From JANYHH01 sp965249745 (GTDB lineage Bacteria; Deinococcota; Deinococci; Deinococcales; JAAFIG01), in assembly GCA_965249745.1 (NCBI GenBank), contig OZ252252.1:3782001-3846000 (forward strand): 64,000 nt of DNA, in the 5' to 3' direction. The position numbers were made by a program, and so were the translations under genes. This document shows, piece by piece, positions 6,971-16,319 of this stretch (the first letter of the stretch is position 1; every line of letters starts with the position of its first letter). The notes under the pieces were generated by a model. The model worked only from the letters and a program-made list of their open reading frames with translations. It did not search any database and was not told where the DNA came from.

Positions 6971-8776
6971 ATGACGAATGTTTTTCAAACGATCCGACAT
7001 GCACTTCCCGGGCTGTTCGCCGCAACCCTCGTCGCGTGTAGTGCGACCCCCCAACCCGTCAGTGAACGGCCGAACGTGAGACCGCTGTCAGCTCCGGCTG
7101 GCTCGAGCGATTGGCTGATGAACGCTGGATACGGGGTGATGGTTCACTGGACTTCGCAGTCGCGCCCTCAGTCTGGGGCTGCGCCGAGCGCGTACTGCGC
7201 GGCCGTCAATAGCTTTGATGTCAACGCCTTCGCCCAGCAGTTGCAGAGCGCTGGCGCGGGCTACGTCATTTTCACGATCTCTCACGCTCAGCAGTATTTT
7301 GCGTTCCCAAGCGCAAAACTCGATTCGGTCATCGCGGGTCGCACCTGTACTAGAGATTTGTACGCCGACCTGTTCGCCGCCATCAATCCCAAAGGGATCA
7401 AAATGGTGTTTTACTATCCGTCGGTCGGTACGGACGAAGATGTGGCGTGGCGCGATGCGAGTAGGTTCAATACCGACCCCGCGTATTTTGCTCAGTTGCA
7501 GTACGACCTCGTGGAGGAAATCGGCAATCGCTACGGGAACAGACTCGCGGGTTGGTGGGTTGACAACTGCTACGATTCACCACCGTCTTACGCGCAATTC
7601 GGTGCGGGTCGCGGTGCACGTTACAATTTCAATACCTACGCACAGAAATTGCGAAGCGGCAACCCACAGCGCTTGGTCACATTCAACTTCAGTTACAACC
7701 AGTGGAACTCCACGACTGGGCAGGGCATCGTTGATTACGCCGCAGGCGAAGATGACGCCATCAATCGTCTGCCCTCGAGTCGCTTTTCGGGTGAGGGGAA
7801 TTCGCAATGGCAGACCTTGGTTTGGATGGACGATTTCTGGGTTCACAAAGACCCCGGAACCGTCGCCCCGCGTTACACCAATTCGACTGTGACGGACTAC
7901 ACGCGTAACGTCATGAAAGGGCAAGGCACATTCAGCTACAACGCCGCACCCTATCAAGACACGCTGATCTCGAGCGCCACCCTGGGTCAACTCCAAAATT
8001 TGAACGCAGCGATTCACAGCGCCAAGATAGACGACCGAAATGCCAATGTGAGCTATTCGAGCGGTTGGGCGACGACCTCGAGCAGCAATTACGCCAATGG
8101 AACCGGTACGTACAGCCTCAACACGGGCAGCACTGCTGAGTACACCTTTACTGGCACGGGCGTGAAATGGTACGGCGTTGTCGGGGCTGACCACGGGCAA
8201 GCCGATGTATACATTGATAACGTCTGGGACGCAACCGTGGACACCTACGCACCGTACTGGGCTGCCAATACGGTCGTCTACGCCAAGCGAGGGTTAGGGA
8301 ACGGATCACACACGATCAAAATCGTCGTTCGAGCACAGAAGAACGCCGCCTCGAGCAATCGCTTCGTTGAAATTGACGCGCTCGAGGCGATCACTGTAGT
8401 TGCCACCAAAATAGATGACCGTGCGGGAATTGCGTATACCGGAACCTGGGGGCAGGTCTCGAGCAGCCGGTACTACCAGTCCACTGGAACCTTCTCGACC
8501 ACCGCCGGTGCGTTCGCGCAGTTCAGCTTTAACGGATCAGGAATCGCGTGGATCGGTCCGAAAGGCAACGACCACGGTAAAGCAGATGTTTTTCTTGATG
8601 GGGTTTTCCAGGCAACGATTGATCTGTACGATCCCAACCGAATCGATCAAACCAACCTCTACGCGGTCAGCAATCTCAGCTCAGGCGCTCACACCCTCAA
8701 GATCACCGTTCGAGGGGATAAGAATCCAAATGCAGTGAACCAGTATGTCGAGGTGGATGCACTCGAGGTTAACTAG
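6971..8776 (+). CDS. Secreted GH29-like (alpha-L-fucosidase-type) lipoprotein with two C-terminal beta-sandwich repeats
   Basis: A 601-aa protein starting at ATG 6971 behind GGGGGG. The signal peptide ends in a lipobox (LVAC), so it is predicted to be a surface lipoprotein. Residues about 45-345 resemble the GH29 barrel: NAGYGVMVHW at the start, a WWVD segment at the position of the nucleophile strand, and YVIFTISHAQQYFAFPSAK where classical fucosidases have KHHDGF, so that motif is changed. Two homologous repeats follow, each about 115 residues and each starting KIDDR, with KWYG/AWIGP, DHG.ADVY/FLD and HTIKI/HTLKI landmarks like a jelly-roll sugar-binding domain. Its place beside a fuconate pathway supports fucoside hydrolysis, but the altered motif means that activity needs proof. 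Confidence 0.65.
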   Translation: MTNVFQTIRHALPGLFAATLVACSATPQPVSERPNVRPLSAPAGSSDWLMNAGYGVMVHWTSQSRPQSGAAPSAYCAAVNSFDVNAFAQQLQSAGAGYVIFTISHAQQYFAFPSAKLDSVIAGRTCTRDLYADLFAAINPKGIKMVFYYPSVGTDEDVAWRDASRFNTDPAYFAQLQYDLVEEIGNRYGNRLAGWWVDNCYDSPPSYAQFGAGRGARYNFNTYAQKLRSGNPQRLVTFNFSYNQWNSTTGQGIVDYAAGEDDAINRLPSSRFSGEGNSQWQTLVWMDDFWVHKDPGTVAPRYTNSTVTDYTRNVMKGQGTFSYNAAPYQDTLISSATLGQLQNLNAAIHSAKIDDRNANVSYSSGWATTSSSNYANGTGTYSLNTGSTAEYTFTGTGVKWYGVVGADHGQADVYIDNVWDATVDTYAPYWAANTVVYAKRGLGNGSHTIKIVVRAQKNAASSNRFVEIDALEAITVVATKIDDRAGIAYTGTWGQVSSSRYYQSTGTFSTTAGAFAQFSFNGSGIAWIGPKGNDHGKADVFLDGVFQATIDLYDPNRIDQTNLYAVSNLSSGAHTLKITVRGDKNPNAVNQYVEVDALEVN

Positions 8777-8928
8777 CGTTGAAGCTTAAATTTAAGGCAA
8801 ATTCACTGCTCGAGACCTGCGATAACGAATCGAGGATGTTCATGACTTGAAGTAAAGAGGGTGAAAGCTGACGGTCACGTTCCAGGAATCACTGATCTAA
8901 AAATGCAAGGGCTATTGGAGGTCTACCC

Positions 8929-10233
8929 ATGATTGGTTCAAAACGTTTTCAAGCTCGCTCATTGTTCGCGGCTGGTGTTGCGGTCACAGTCGTAGCGTTC
9001 GGCGCGTTGGTGGCTGGACAAGCGCAGAACGCGCCGATCACACTGGTGTACTGGACGCATGGCGCGGGCCGACCAGCGGGCGCAGAGTTGTACATGAAAG
9101 CCAACCCGAACGTCAAAATCGAAATTGTCAACCAAGTCCCCGGAACCATCAACGAAAAAGTCCGCTTGGCGCGGCGCGCAGGCTCCGGGGTTCCGGATGT
9201 CATTTTTGGCACGGCCGCCGAGACGCCAGAGTTCGTTCGCAAAGGCTACGCGTCTGATATCACACCGTATGTTCCCAAATCGGTACTCAGCAACTTTGCG
9301 CCGCGCACGATCCAGCCCCTCACGATTGGTGGCAAACTGTACGGAATGCCGAACGACACGGGGTCAACGGGGCTGTGGTACAATGTCAAACTCCTCAATG
9401 AACTAAAAATGACACTCCCGACCAGCATTGAGGGCTTGGTAGCGTTCAGCAAAGAATTGAAAGCGAAGCATCCCGGCTACTACATCAATACGACGTTTCT
9501 GTACGCGCAGTACGGACCCAACATCTTCGCAGCGACGGGTGAGCGTTGGCTGCGCCGCATCAGCGACAAGTCGTACAGCATTAAAATCAACACGGCACGC
9601 TCCAAAGAGGTGATGGAGAACTTGGTTTCTATCGTCCGCGATGGCGCTGGATATGCGCAAAATCCATTCACGCCGGGCGCGACCAAGCTCGTGTCCGAAG
9701 GCAAGATGGTGTTGATTCTGCTGCCGACTTGGTACGGCCCTTACGTTTTGCAGCTCAACGAGGGCGCAAAACAGCCCGGACAATGGGCGTTTTCGGCCAC
9801 GATGCGGTTGCGCGACTCCGAGCCGAATCGGGCTGGCATTTGGGATGGTGGAGTCTATCAAGTCACGACCACCAAACCAGAACTGGTGAAGGCCGCCGCC
9901 GAGTTCATCACCTGGGTCACGACCAACCGCGACTACTACGCTGGACGTGAAGCGGTCGTGCCGCCCTACAAGCCGCTGTGGACGGGCACACCCGCCGTGG
10001 CCGCCTTCAAGAACGACCCGTACTACGCCCGTCCGTTGGCTCCGGAATACATTAAGGGCGTGCAGCTCGGCGCGCCTTGGGAGTACGGTCCAAACGATAG
10101 TTTTATTCAGAACTACGCCGATACCAACTTCCCCGATATGTTCTCAGGTAAGGTTTCCGTTACTGATGGCATGGATGCCTTTCAAAAAGCCGTCGAAGAG
10201 GATTTCGTTAAGCAAGGCTTCACCGTTCGCTGA
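8929..10233 (+). CDS. Sugar ABC transporter, extracellular solute-binding protein (family 1)
   Basis: A 434-aa binding protein with a signal peptide (residues about 1-32, ending near VAGQAQ). After it comes the typical family 1 opening (ITLVYWTHGAG) and landmarks such as VPDVIFGTA, LYGMPNDTGSTGLWYNVKLL and a late GAPWEYGP. TTGGAGG precedes ATG 8929. The two permease genes follow at once, but no ATP-binding subunit is encoded nearby, which is common for sugar importers that share a general MsmK/UgpC-type ATPase. The likely cargo is a fucose- or rhamnose-containing saccharide, by context only. This gene and the next permease contain almost no CTCGAG, unlike their neighbours. Confidence 0.85.
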   Translation: MIGSKRFQARSLFAAGVAVTVVAFGALVAGQAQNAPITLVYWTHGAGRPAGAELYMKANPNVKIEIVNQVPGTINEKVRLARRAGSGVPDVIFGTAAETPEFVRKGYASDITPYVPKSVLSNFAPRTIQPLTIGGKLYGMPNDTGSTGLWYNVKLLNELKMTLPTSIEGLVAFSKELKAKHPGYYINTTFLYAQYGPNIFAATGERWLRRISDKSYSIKINTARSKEVMENLVSIVRDGAGYAQNPFTPGATKLVSEGKMVLILLPTWYGPYVLQLNEGAKQPGQWAFSATMRLRDSEPNRAGIWDGGVYQVTTTKPELVKAAAEFITWVTTNRDYYAGREAVVPPYKPLWTGTPAVAAFKNDPYYARPLAPEYIKGVQLGAPWEYGPNDSFIQNYADTNFPDMFSGKVSVTDGMDAFQKAVEEDFVKQGFTVR

Positions 10234-10285
10234 GCCAGCGCGTGAGGGTGAGCGCCTCAAAAAAGCGCTCACCCGAAAAGGAATT

Positions 10286-11212
10286 ATGACTGTCAGAAAA
10301 CAAAAAAGACAAAAAATTGATGCCACCGGTATGATTTTCGCTTTACCGTATATCGCGTTTTTAGCCGCCTTCATGATTTTGCCAATTCTCTACACGCTGT
10401 ATACGAGCTTGTTCAGTGACGCGTTTGGAAATGCGTTTGTCGGACTGAAAAACTACGCTGATGTCCTCAGCGATCAGGATTTTCAAAAATCAATCAAAAT
10501 CATCATTGGTTACGTGGTGGTCGGCGTACCGCTCTTTTTGTTCTTGGCTATTTTTTTAGCGCTTTTGATTGATTCGCCGCTCGGAAAACTCAAGGGTGTC
10601 TCGACGTTTTTGTACTTCCTGCCATTCGCCATGCCACCAGCCGTCTCTACATTTATGTGGGCCTTCATTTACACCCCGGAGGTCAGCCCGTACCAAGGAT
10701 TTTTCGGGCTGTTTGGGTTTATCAAGGATTATCAATTCTTTTTATCGCGCAACGAAATTATCCACCTGCCGTTCATCACCATCGAGAATCTGACCTTTGC
10801 GATTGTCAACATTATCTGCTGGCAAAACGCGGGTGGTTGGATTCTGGTCCTGAGCGCTGTCCTGCAAAACACCTCGCGCGAGATCCTGGATGCCGCCAAA
10901 ATAGACGGCGCGAGTGAGTGGGACATCGTTTGGAACATCAAAATTCCGTTATTGGCAGACACCTTGGTGGTGATGGGTGTTAGTACCTTCGCCTATATTT
11001 CGCAGCTCGTGGCGGAGCCGATCATGTTGACGCAGAGTTTGCAGCTCAGTAAGTATTACACCCCAAACTATTGGGCTTCGACGCAAGCCTTCAAGCAAGG
11101 CAATTTCAACCTCTCGGCGGCCGCCTCTAACCTGATGATTCTGATCGTCCTCTTTGCGTCGGTTGCCGCGCTCGTGATCTCGAGGTCAATCCAGAAGCAG
11201 CGTGGCTCGTGA
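10286..11212 (+). CDS. Sugar ABC transporter permease (MalF-like)
   Basis: A 308-aa inner-membrane protein with six hydrophobic segments and the permease EAA loop (EILDAAKIDGASEWDIVWNIKIPLL) that docks with the ATPase. ATG 10286 follows AAAGGAATT; the frame extends far upstream but only in the shadow of the binding-protein gene. The first residues are very basic (KQKRQK) and AT-rich in codons. The stop overlaps the next start (GTGA), so the two permeases are translationally coupled. Confidence 0.85.
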   Translation: MTVRKQKRQKIDATGMIFALPYIAFLAAFMILPILYTLYTSLFSDAFGNAFVGLKNYADVLSDQDFQKSIKIIIGYVVVGVPLFLFLAIFLALLIDSPLGKLKGVSTFLYFLPFAMPPAVSTFMWAFIYTPEVSPYQGFFGLFGFIKDYQFFLSRNEIIHLPFITIENLTFAIVNIICWQNAGGWILVLSAVLQNTSREILDAAKIDGASEWDIVWNIKIPLLADTLVVMGVSTFAYISQLVAEPIMLTQSLQLSKYYTPNYWASTQAFKQGNFNLSAAASNLMILIVLFASVAALVISRSIQKQRGS

Positions 11213-12159
11213 GTCAGAAATCGCTTCAAAATCAGCCCGCTGTGAACTCGAGGTTGAGTGCAGATCGAATCCGGCGCTCGCTGGCGGACGGATCAATCAC
11301 CGCTGTGCTGCTGCTGTACTGCGTGTACTTCGTGATTCCGATTCTTTGGATGATGATTGCTGCGACCAAATCGCCCGATGCGCTGACGCAGAACCCGCTG
11401 GGTTTCTCTGGTGAATTCAGGTTGTTTCAGAACATCAGGCACATTTTTGAGATTGGCAGCGGTCAGTACGGCAAGTGGCTGATGAACAGCGTCATGTACA
11501 CAGTTAGCATCACCGTACTGGCAACAGTGCTGGCCGCCACGGCTGGGTACGCGCTAGCGGTTCACCCGTTTCGCGGATCGAATCTGGTCATCGGCGTCAC
11601 GTTGATTGCGATGCTGATTCCATCCTCGGCCACGGCACTACCGCTCTTTTACGCCTTCAGCGCTGTGACGCACGCGTTTCCACAGATCGTCATTTTAAAC
11701 ACGCCACTGGCGTTCATCCTGCCCGCCTCGCTCAATCCGTTCGGGGTGTACCTGATCTATCTGTTTTTCAAAAAGCAATTCCCGCACGAGTTGCTCGAGG
11801 CGGCCCGCTTGGACGGCGCGGGACACGTCACGGCGTTTTTGCGGATCGCTCTGCCGAGCGTGGCAGGACTGCTGGCCACCGTTGCCATTCTGACCTTCGT
11901 CAGTTCGTGGAATAATTTTTTCCTGCCGTGGCTGATGGTTTCAAACCAAGACTTGCAACCCGTCCCCATCGGTCTGGCGACTTGGGCGGCGAGCCAATCC
12001 AGCCTCGTGGTCGGCGGTTCGACGGGTGGGGATCAATTCATCACGCTGGCGGATTTAATCACGGGGGGCGCGGTGGCGGTGATTCCGGTGGCGCTCGTGT
12101 TCACGCTGCTGCGGCGCTACTGGGTGCGCGGGTTTCTCGAGGGCGGTCTGAAAGGATGA
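11209..12159 (+). CDS. Carbohydrate ABC transporter permease (MalG-like)
   Basis: A 316-aa partner permease with an EAA loop (ELLEAARLDGAGHVTAFLRIALP), about six membrane helices and the SSWNNFFLPWLM segment usual in MalG-type subunits. The start is GTG 11209, overlapping the previous stop. With the upstream permease it forms the heterodimeric membrane channel of the importer. Confidence 0.85.
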   Translation: MSQKSLQNQPAVNSRLSADRIRRSLADGSITAVLLLYCVYFVIPILWMMIAATKSPDALTQNPLGFSGEFRLFQNIRHIFEIGSGQYGKWLMNSVMYTVSITVLATVLAATAGYALAVHPFRGSNLVIGVTLIAMLIPSSATALPLFYAFSAVTHAFPQIVILNTPLAFILPASLNPFGVYLIYLFFKKQFPHELLEAARLDGAGHVTAFLRIALPSVAGLLATVAILTFVSSWNNFFLPWLMVSNQDLQPVPIGLATWAASQSSLVVGGSTGGDQFITLADLITGGAVAVIPVALVFTLLRRYWVRGFLEGGLKG

Positions 12160-12190
12160 AGGCTTGGCTGAGATTCTGGGAGGGACAGGC

Positions 12191-13378
12191 GTGCCGCTGA
12201 GAGCGCTGCTGGTCGGTGGTGCGATGTACGAAGCGCTCTACTCGAGGCTGCCAGAGTTCACACAACGAACGGGGGTGTCCGTCGAGGTGAGCGTGACTCG
12301 AGATCACCCGGATTTGAATCAGCGCCTCGAGCGTGAGTTCTCCGGCGGCTCAGCGCCCTACGACCTCATCAGTACGCACACCAAGTATGCCCCGTCGCAG
12401 ATGCAGTGGTTGACGCCGCTCCTCGAATTCTCACCCGTTGACTTGGCGGATTTCGAGCCGCGCACGGTCGAGCTTGGACGGATTGATGGTGCGCTGTACA
12501 GCTTGCCGCGCAATTTGGACGTGAAACTCCTGCACTGGCGCACCGATTTGATGGACGCACCGCCAGCGAGCTGGGAGGAATTGCTAGCTCGAGCCACGGA
12601 ACTGACTTCAGCACCGGATCGTTACGGCTTCGCGTTTCCGGGCAAGGAGAGCGGTCTGTTCGGGCATTTCTTCGAGCTGCAAGCGATGGCGGGCGGGCAG
12701 CTCTTCCAGCACGATCAGCACGGTAAACTCAAACTCTGTGCCAACGATGCCGCCGGACGTTGGGCGCTCGAGTTGCTGGTTGCGCTGTACCGCCAAGCTG
12801 CGCCGCCGGAGGCGACCGACTGGCATTACGACGAGGTGGCCACCTGCTTTCGGAACGGTCACGCGGCAGTCTCGAGCGATTGGCCCGCCGGTTTCGCGGC
12901 GTACAACGCATCCGATAGCCGCGTCGCGGGGCGTTTTAATCTGGCGCTCTACCCGAGCGGCGCGGCTGGGCGACACGTCTACGCGGGCTGCCATAGCTTT
13001 GCCATTCCGAAGGGTGTCCGCGACCGCCCCGCCGCCCTCAGGCTGCTGCGTTTCCTGACCGACACCGACAGTCAGTTGCTCGAGGCGCGGCGGGGCAGCT
13101 TGCCCGCGCGACGCTCGGCGCTCAGTGCGGCGCGCGTCGAAGCCAAGACCGGTTCGCTCGAGATGCGGCGCTGGGAACTGCTCGAGGGCGCGGCGGCGAC
13201 GGCGCTCGTGCCGCCAAAGTTCACGGCGTATTCGGCGGTGGAAGACCTGATTTGGCGCGGCTTGCGGCGCGCGTTGCTGGGCGAGTGGGGCGTCGCAGAG
13301 GCGCTGGAGCGCATTGAAGCGGACGCCCGCGCCGCAATGACATCCCAGGGCGATGGGCTACGAGGAGGGATCGCGTGA
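12191..13378 (+). CDS. Solute-binding protein homologue without a signal peptide
   Basis: A 395-aa protein with the family 1 extracellular solute-binding fold: EFTQRTGVSVEVSVT, APYDLISTHTKYAPS, LPRNLDVKLLHWRTDL, and GCHSFAIPKGVRDRPAALRLLRFL near the C-terminus. GTG 12191 follows GGGAGGG and is the best start; a TTG at 12164 adds only nine residues. Neither start gives a hydrophobic leader or lipobox, so the product should stay in the cytoplasm unless exported in another way. It follows the permeases by 31 bases and overlaps the SDR gene. A cytosolic sugar-acid sensor or carrier is possible; loss of a leader by mutation is the simpler alternative. Confidence 0.7.
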   Translation: MPLRALLVGGAMYEALYSRLPEFTQRTGVSVEVSVTRDHPDLNQRLEREFSGGSAPYDLISTHTKYAPSQMQWLTPLLEFSPVDLADFEPRTVELGRIDGALYSLPRNLDVKLLHWRTDLMDAPPASWEELLARATELTSAPDRYGFAFPGKESGLFGHFFELQAMAGGQLFQHDQHGKLKLCANDAAGRWALELLVALYRQAAPPEATDWHYDEVATCFRNGHAAVSSDWPAGFAAYNASDSRVAGRFNLALYPSGAAGRHVYAGCHSFAIPKGVRDRPAALRLLRFLTDTDSQLLEARRGSLPARRSALSAARVEAKTGSLEMRRWELLEGAAATALVPPKFTAYSAVEDLIWRGLRRALLGEWGVAEALERIEADARAAMTSQGDGLRGGIA

Positions 13379-14136
13379 CCGACTCGAGCGCCCAGCCGAA
13401 GGTTGCGGTTATCACCGGCGCGGGTCGCGGGATCGGGGCTGGCTGCGCTCAACGCTTTGCCACGGACGGTTACGCGGTCGTGATCGCGGAGCGCGACGAG
13501 GACAGCGGCTCGAGCCTCGCGGCTGAACTCACGAGCGCGGGTCATTCGGCGCTCTTCGTGCAAACCGATGTCAGCCTCGAAGCTGACCTTGAGCGGTTGA
13601 TCGCAGAGGTTCTCGAGCGCTTCGGGCGGGTGGATGTGCTGGTCAATAACGCGGGTCGCAACAGGCGCACACCCCTCTTGGAGACAGGCACTGAACTCTG
13701 GCTCGAGCTGATAACCCTCAACCTCTCGAGCGTCTTCTGGGCGTGCCGTGCCGCGATGCCGCACCTCATCGAGACCAGTGGCAGCATCGTCAACGTCTCG
13801 AGCCTCGTTGGGTTGCAGGGGCAGGCGGGTGCGGTCGCGTACGCGGCTGCCAAGGGTGGCGTGATCGCGCTCACCAAAACCTTGGCGCTCGATTTCGCGC
13901 CGCTCGGGGTGCGCGTCAACTGCGTCTGCCCCGGCGACATTCGCACGCCGCTTTACGACGAGTGGTTGAGCGCTCAGCCTGAGCCAGCGGTGACCCTTGA
14001 GGGCATCACCGCCCGGCTGCCCGTGGGGCGCATGGGGACGAGCGAGGAGACGGCGAACGCCGTGCTGTTCCTCGCGCAGAACGGGTTCGCCAACGGCACG
14101 GTCTTGACGCTCGACGGCGGTAAATCGCTCGGTTGA
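13375..14136 (+). CDS. SDR family oxidoreductase (candidate L-fucose dehydrogenase)
   Basis: A 253-aa short-chain dehydrogenase with the cofactor motif TGAGRGIG, the NNAG motif and the catalytic YAAAK, and the usual C-terminal DGG. It starts at GTG 13375, overlapping the stop of the preceding gene. Because fuconate dehydratase and a second SDR follow, the first oxidation of L-fucose to its lactone is a reasonable role, as some fucose dehydrogenases are SDRs. No lactonase gene is present here, so the assignment rests on context. Confidence 0.75.
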   Translation: MTDSSAQPKVAVITGAGRGIGAGCAQRFATDGYAVVIAERDEDSGSSLAAELTSAGHSALFVQTDVSLEADLERLIAEVLERFGRVDVLVNNAGRNRRTPLLETGTELWLELITLNLSSVFWACRAAMPHLIETSGSIVNVSSLVGLQGQAGAVAYAAAKGGVIALTKTLALDFAPLGVRVNCVCPGDIRTPLYDEWLSAQPEPAVTLEGITARLPVGRMGTSEETANAVLFLAQNGFANGTVLTLDGGKSLG

Positions 14137-14218
14137 TCGTGTGGCTCGAGGAAATTGCAATCCATACCGAAAAGAAATTCATAGCTTAAAGACCCACAGA
14201 GAGTTTGGAGATCAACCC

Positions 14219-15517
14219 GTGAAAATCACCCGATTGACCGTTCAAGACATCCGCTTCCCGACCTCACGCGCCCTGGATGGCAGCGACGCGATGAACCCCG
14301 ACCCGGATTACAGCGCCGCCTACGTCACCCTCGAGACCGACTCGGCGCTGACGGGTTGTGGCTTGACGTTCACGATTGGGCGCGGCAACGAAATTGTCTG
14401 TCTCGCCGTCAACGCCCTCGAGCCGCTGATCGTCGGGCGCGACTTTGAATCTTTCACCGCTGACATGGGCGCGTTTTACCGTCACATCACCGGCGATAGT
14501 CAACTGCGTTGGATCGGTCCTGAGAAAGGCGTGATGCACCTCGCCACGGCAGCCGTCATCAACGCCGTCTGGGATTTGTGGGCGCGACAGACCGGGAAAC
14601 CATTGTGGAAACTCTTGGCGGACATGACCCCCGCCGAATTGGTGCGCTGCGTGGATTTCCGGTACATCACCGACGCGCTCACCCCGCAGGAAGCGCTGGC
14701 GTTGCTGACCCGCCTCGAGCCGAGTAAAGCCCTCAGAGAAGCACAGATGCTCGAGACTGGGTATCCGGCGTACACGACCAGCGCAGGCTGGTTGGGCTAC
14801 CCGGACGACAAGATTCGGCGTCTGTGCCGCGAGGCGCTTCAGGATGGCTTCAGGCACATCAAAATCAAAGTCGGGCGCGATTTATCTGACGACCGGCGGC
14901 GTTGCGCGATCATCCGCGAGGAGATCGGCTGGGATAACCATTTGATGGTGGACGCCAACCAAGTCTGGGATGTCGGCGAGGCGATTGATTGGATGCAATC
15001 GCTGGCTGAGTTCAAACCGCTGTGGATCGAGGAACCGACGAGTCCCGACGACGTGCTGGGACACGCGACGATTGCCAGGGCGATGGATGAACTTGGCATC
15101 GGCGTGGCGACGGGTGAGATGGGACAGAACCGCGTGTTGTTCAAGCAACTCTTGCAAGCCAACGCGATTTCGTACTGCCAGATTGACGCGGCTCGCATGG
15201 GGGGTGTGAGTGAAAACTTGGCGGTGCTGCTGCTGTGCGCCAAGTATGGCGTGCCCGTCTGTCCGCACGCGGGCGGTGTGGGCTTGTGCGAACTCGTGCA
15301 GCACCTCAGCATCTTCGATTTCATCGTCGTCTCGGGCAGCTTGGAGGGGCGCGTGACCGAGTACGTGGATCACTTGCACGAACACTTTCTCGAGCCTTGC
15401 AAAATCAGCAATGGGCATTACGTCGCGCCCCTCGCGGCTGGGTACAGCAGCGAAATGAAGCCCGATTCGCTCGAGATGTACGCGTTTCCTGACGGCGCTG
15501 CGTGGAGGCATGCATGA
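14219..15517 (+). CDS. L-fuconate dehydratase (enolase superfamily)
   Basis: A 432-aa member of the mandelate-racemase branch, predicted to convert L-fuconate to 2-keto-3-deoxy-L-fuconate. Catalytic landmarks are all visible: K215-I-K217, metal ligands D245 (VDANQ), E271/E272 (WIEEP) and E300 (ATGE), and H350 in CPHAGG. The N-terminus (RALDGSDAMNPDPDYSAAYV) and RWIGPEKGVMHLA are characteristic of fuconate dehydratases. GTG 14219 is chosen, with TTGGAG upstream. It is followed by an overlapping SDR gene and an FAH-family hydrolase, the expected next two steps. Confidence 0.88.
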   Translation: MKITRLTVQDIRFPTSRALDGSDAMNPDPDYSAAYVTLETDSALTGCGLTFTIGRGNEIVCLAVNALEPLIVGRDFESFTADMGAFYRHITGDSQLRWIGPEKGVMHLATAAVINAVWDLWARQTGKPLWKLLADMTPAELVRCVDFRYITDALTPQEALALLTRLEPSKALREAQMLETGYPAYTTSAGWLGYPDDKIRRLCREALQDGFRHIKIKVGRDLSDDRRRCAIIREEIGWDNHLMVDANQVWDVGEAIDWMQSLAEFKPLWIEEPTSPDDVLGHATIARAMDELGIGVATGEMGQNRVLFKQLLQANAISYCQIDAARMGGVSENLAVLLLCAKYGVPVCPHAGGVGLCELVQHLSIFDFIVVSGSLEGRVTEYVDHLHEHFLEPCKISNGHYVAPLAAGYSSEMKPDSLEMYAFPDGAAWRHA

Positions 15518-16251
15518 ATCGCTTGGCTGGGAAAACCGCACTGGTAACTGCCGCCGGTCAAGGCATCGGTCGCGCCATCGCTGAAGCCTTCCAGCTCGAG
15601 GGGGCAACGGTCATCGCCACCGATCTCAACACGGGTCTACTCGAGGGGTTCGCTGGTCGCGTCGAAGCCCTCAACGTCCTCGAGAAAGCCGCGATTGTCG
15701 GTTTGGTCTCGAGTCTCGAGTTGGACATCCTCGTCAACTGCGCGGGCATCGTCCACGCAGGAAGCATCTTGGAGACGAGCGACGATCAGTGGCAACTCGC
15801 GTTTGACCTCAACGTCAGATCGCAGTTCTGGACGATTGGAGCCGCGCTGCCTGGAATGCTCGAGCGCGGTCATGGCAGCATCGTCAATATCTCCAGCGTC
15901 GCCTCGAGCTTGAAGGGCGTGCCGAATCGGTTTGCGTACAGCGCCAGCAAAGCTGCGATCATCGGACTCACCAAGAGTATTGCCGCCGATTTCGTGACGC
16001 GTGGCATTCGTTGCAACGCGATTTGCCCCGGCACAATTGAATCTCCATCGTGGCAGAGTCGCGTGCTCGAGCAAGCCCGGTTGAACGGTGAGGATGTCGA
16101 AGCGGTGAAACAGCAATTCGTCTCGAGGCAACCGATGGGCAGGGTTGGCACGCCCGAAGAAGTTGCGGCACTCGCGGTGTATTTAGCGAGTGACGAGAGC
16201 GCCTTCACGACCGGGCAAACCCACGTGATTGATGGCGGATGGAGTAACTAA
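15514..16251 (+). CDS. SDR family oxidoreductase, probable 2-keto-3-deoxy-L-fuconate dehydrogenase
   Basis: A 245-aa short-chain dehydrogenase beginning MNRLAGKTALVTAAGQGIG, very like the BDH2/2-keto-3-deoxy-L-fuconate dehydrogenase group. It has NCAG in place of NNAG, the catalytic YSASK, and an IDGGWSN ending. ATG 15514 overlaps the dehydratase stop (ATGA) and has GGAGG upstream. It would oxidise 2-keto-3-deoxy-L-fuconate to the 2,4-diketo compound with NAD. Confidence 0.82.
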   Translation: MNRLAGKTALVTAAGQGIGRAIAEAFQLEGATVIATDLNTGLLEGFAGRVEALNVLEKAAIVGLVSSLELDILVNCAGIVHAGSILETSDDQWQLAFDLNVRSQFWTIGAALPGMLERGHGSIVNISSVASSLKGVPNRFAYSASKAAIIGLTKSIAADFVTRGIRCNAICPGTIESPSWQSRVLEQARLNGEDVEAVKQQFVSRQPMGRVGTPEEVAALAVYLASDESAFTTGQTHVIDGGWSN

Positions 16252-16258
16252 GGATGCG

Positions 16259-16290
16259 CGGTTCAGAGCGACTGCGGTTCAGAGCGACTG
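16259..16290 (+). repeat. Perfect tandem duplication, 2 x 16 bp
   Basis: CGGTTCAGAGCGACTG occurs twice back to back in the short gap between the SDR and the hydrolase gene. It could be a slippage product or paired binding sites. Confidence 0.8.
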
Positions 16291-16319
16291 ATGAATTTGA
16301 AGCTCGAGAGGCATAAACG

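Noticed and set aside
13072..14160. Long minus-strand open frame (362 aa) opposite the solute-binding-like and SDR genes
   Set aside because: It is a shadow of strong plus-strand genes with clear domain motifs, and its own translation is arginine-rich without any domain.
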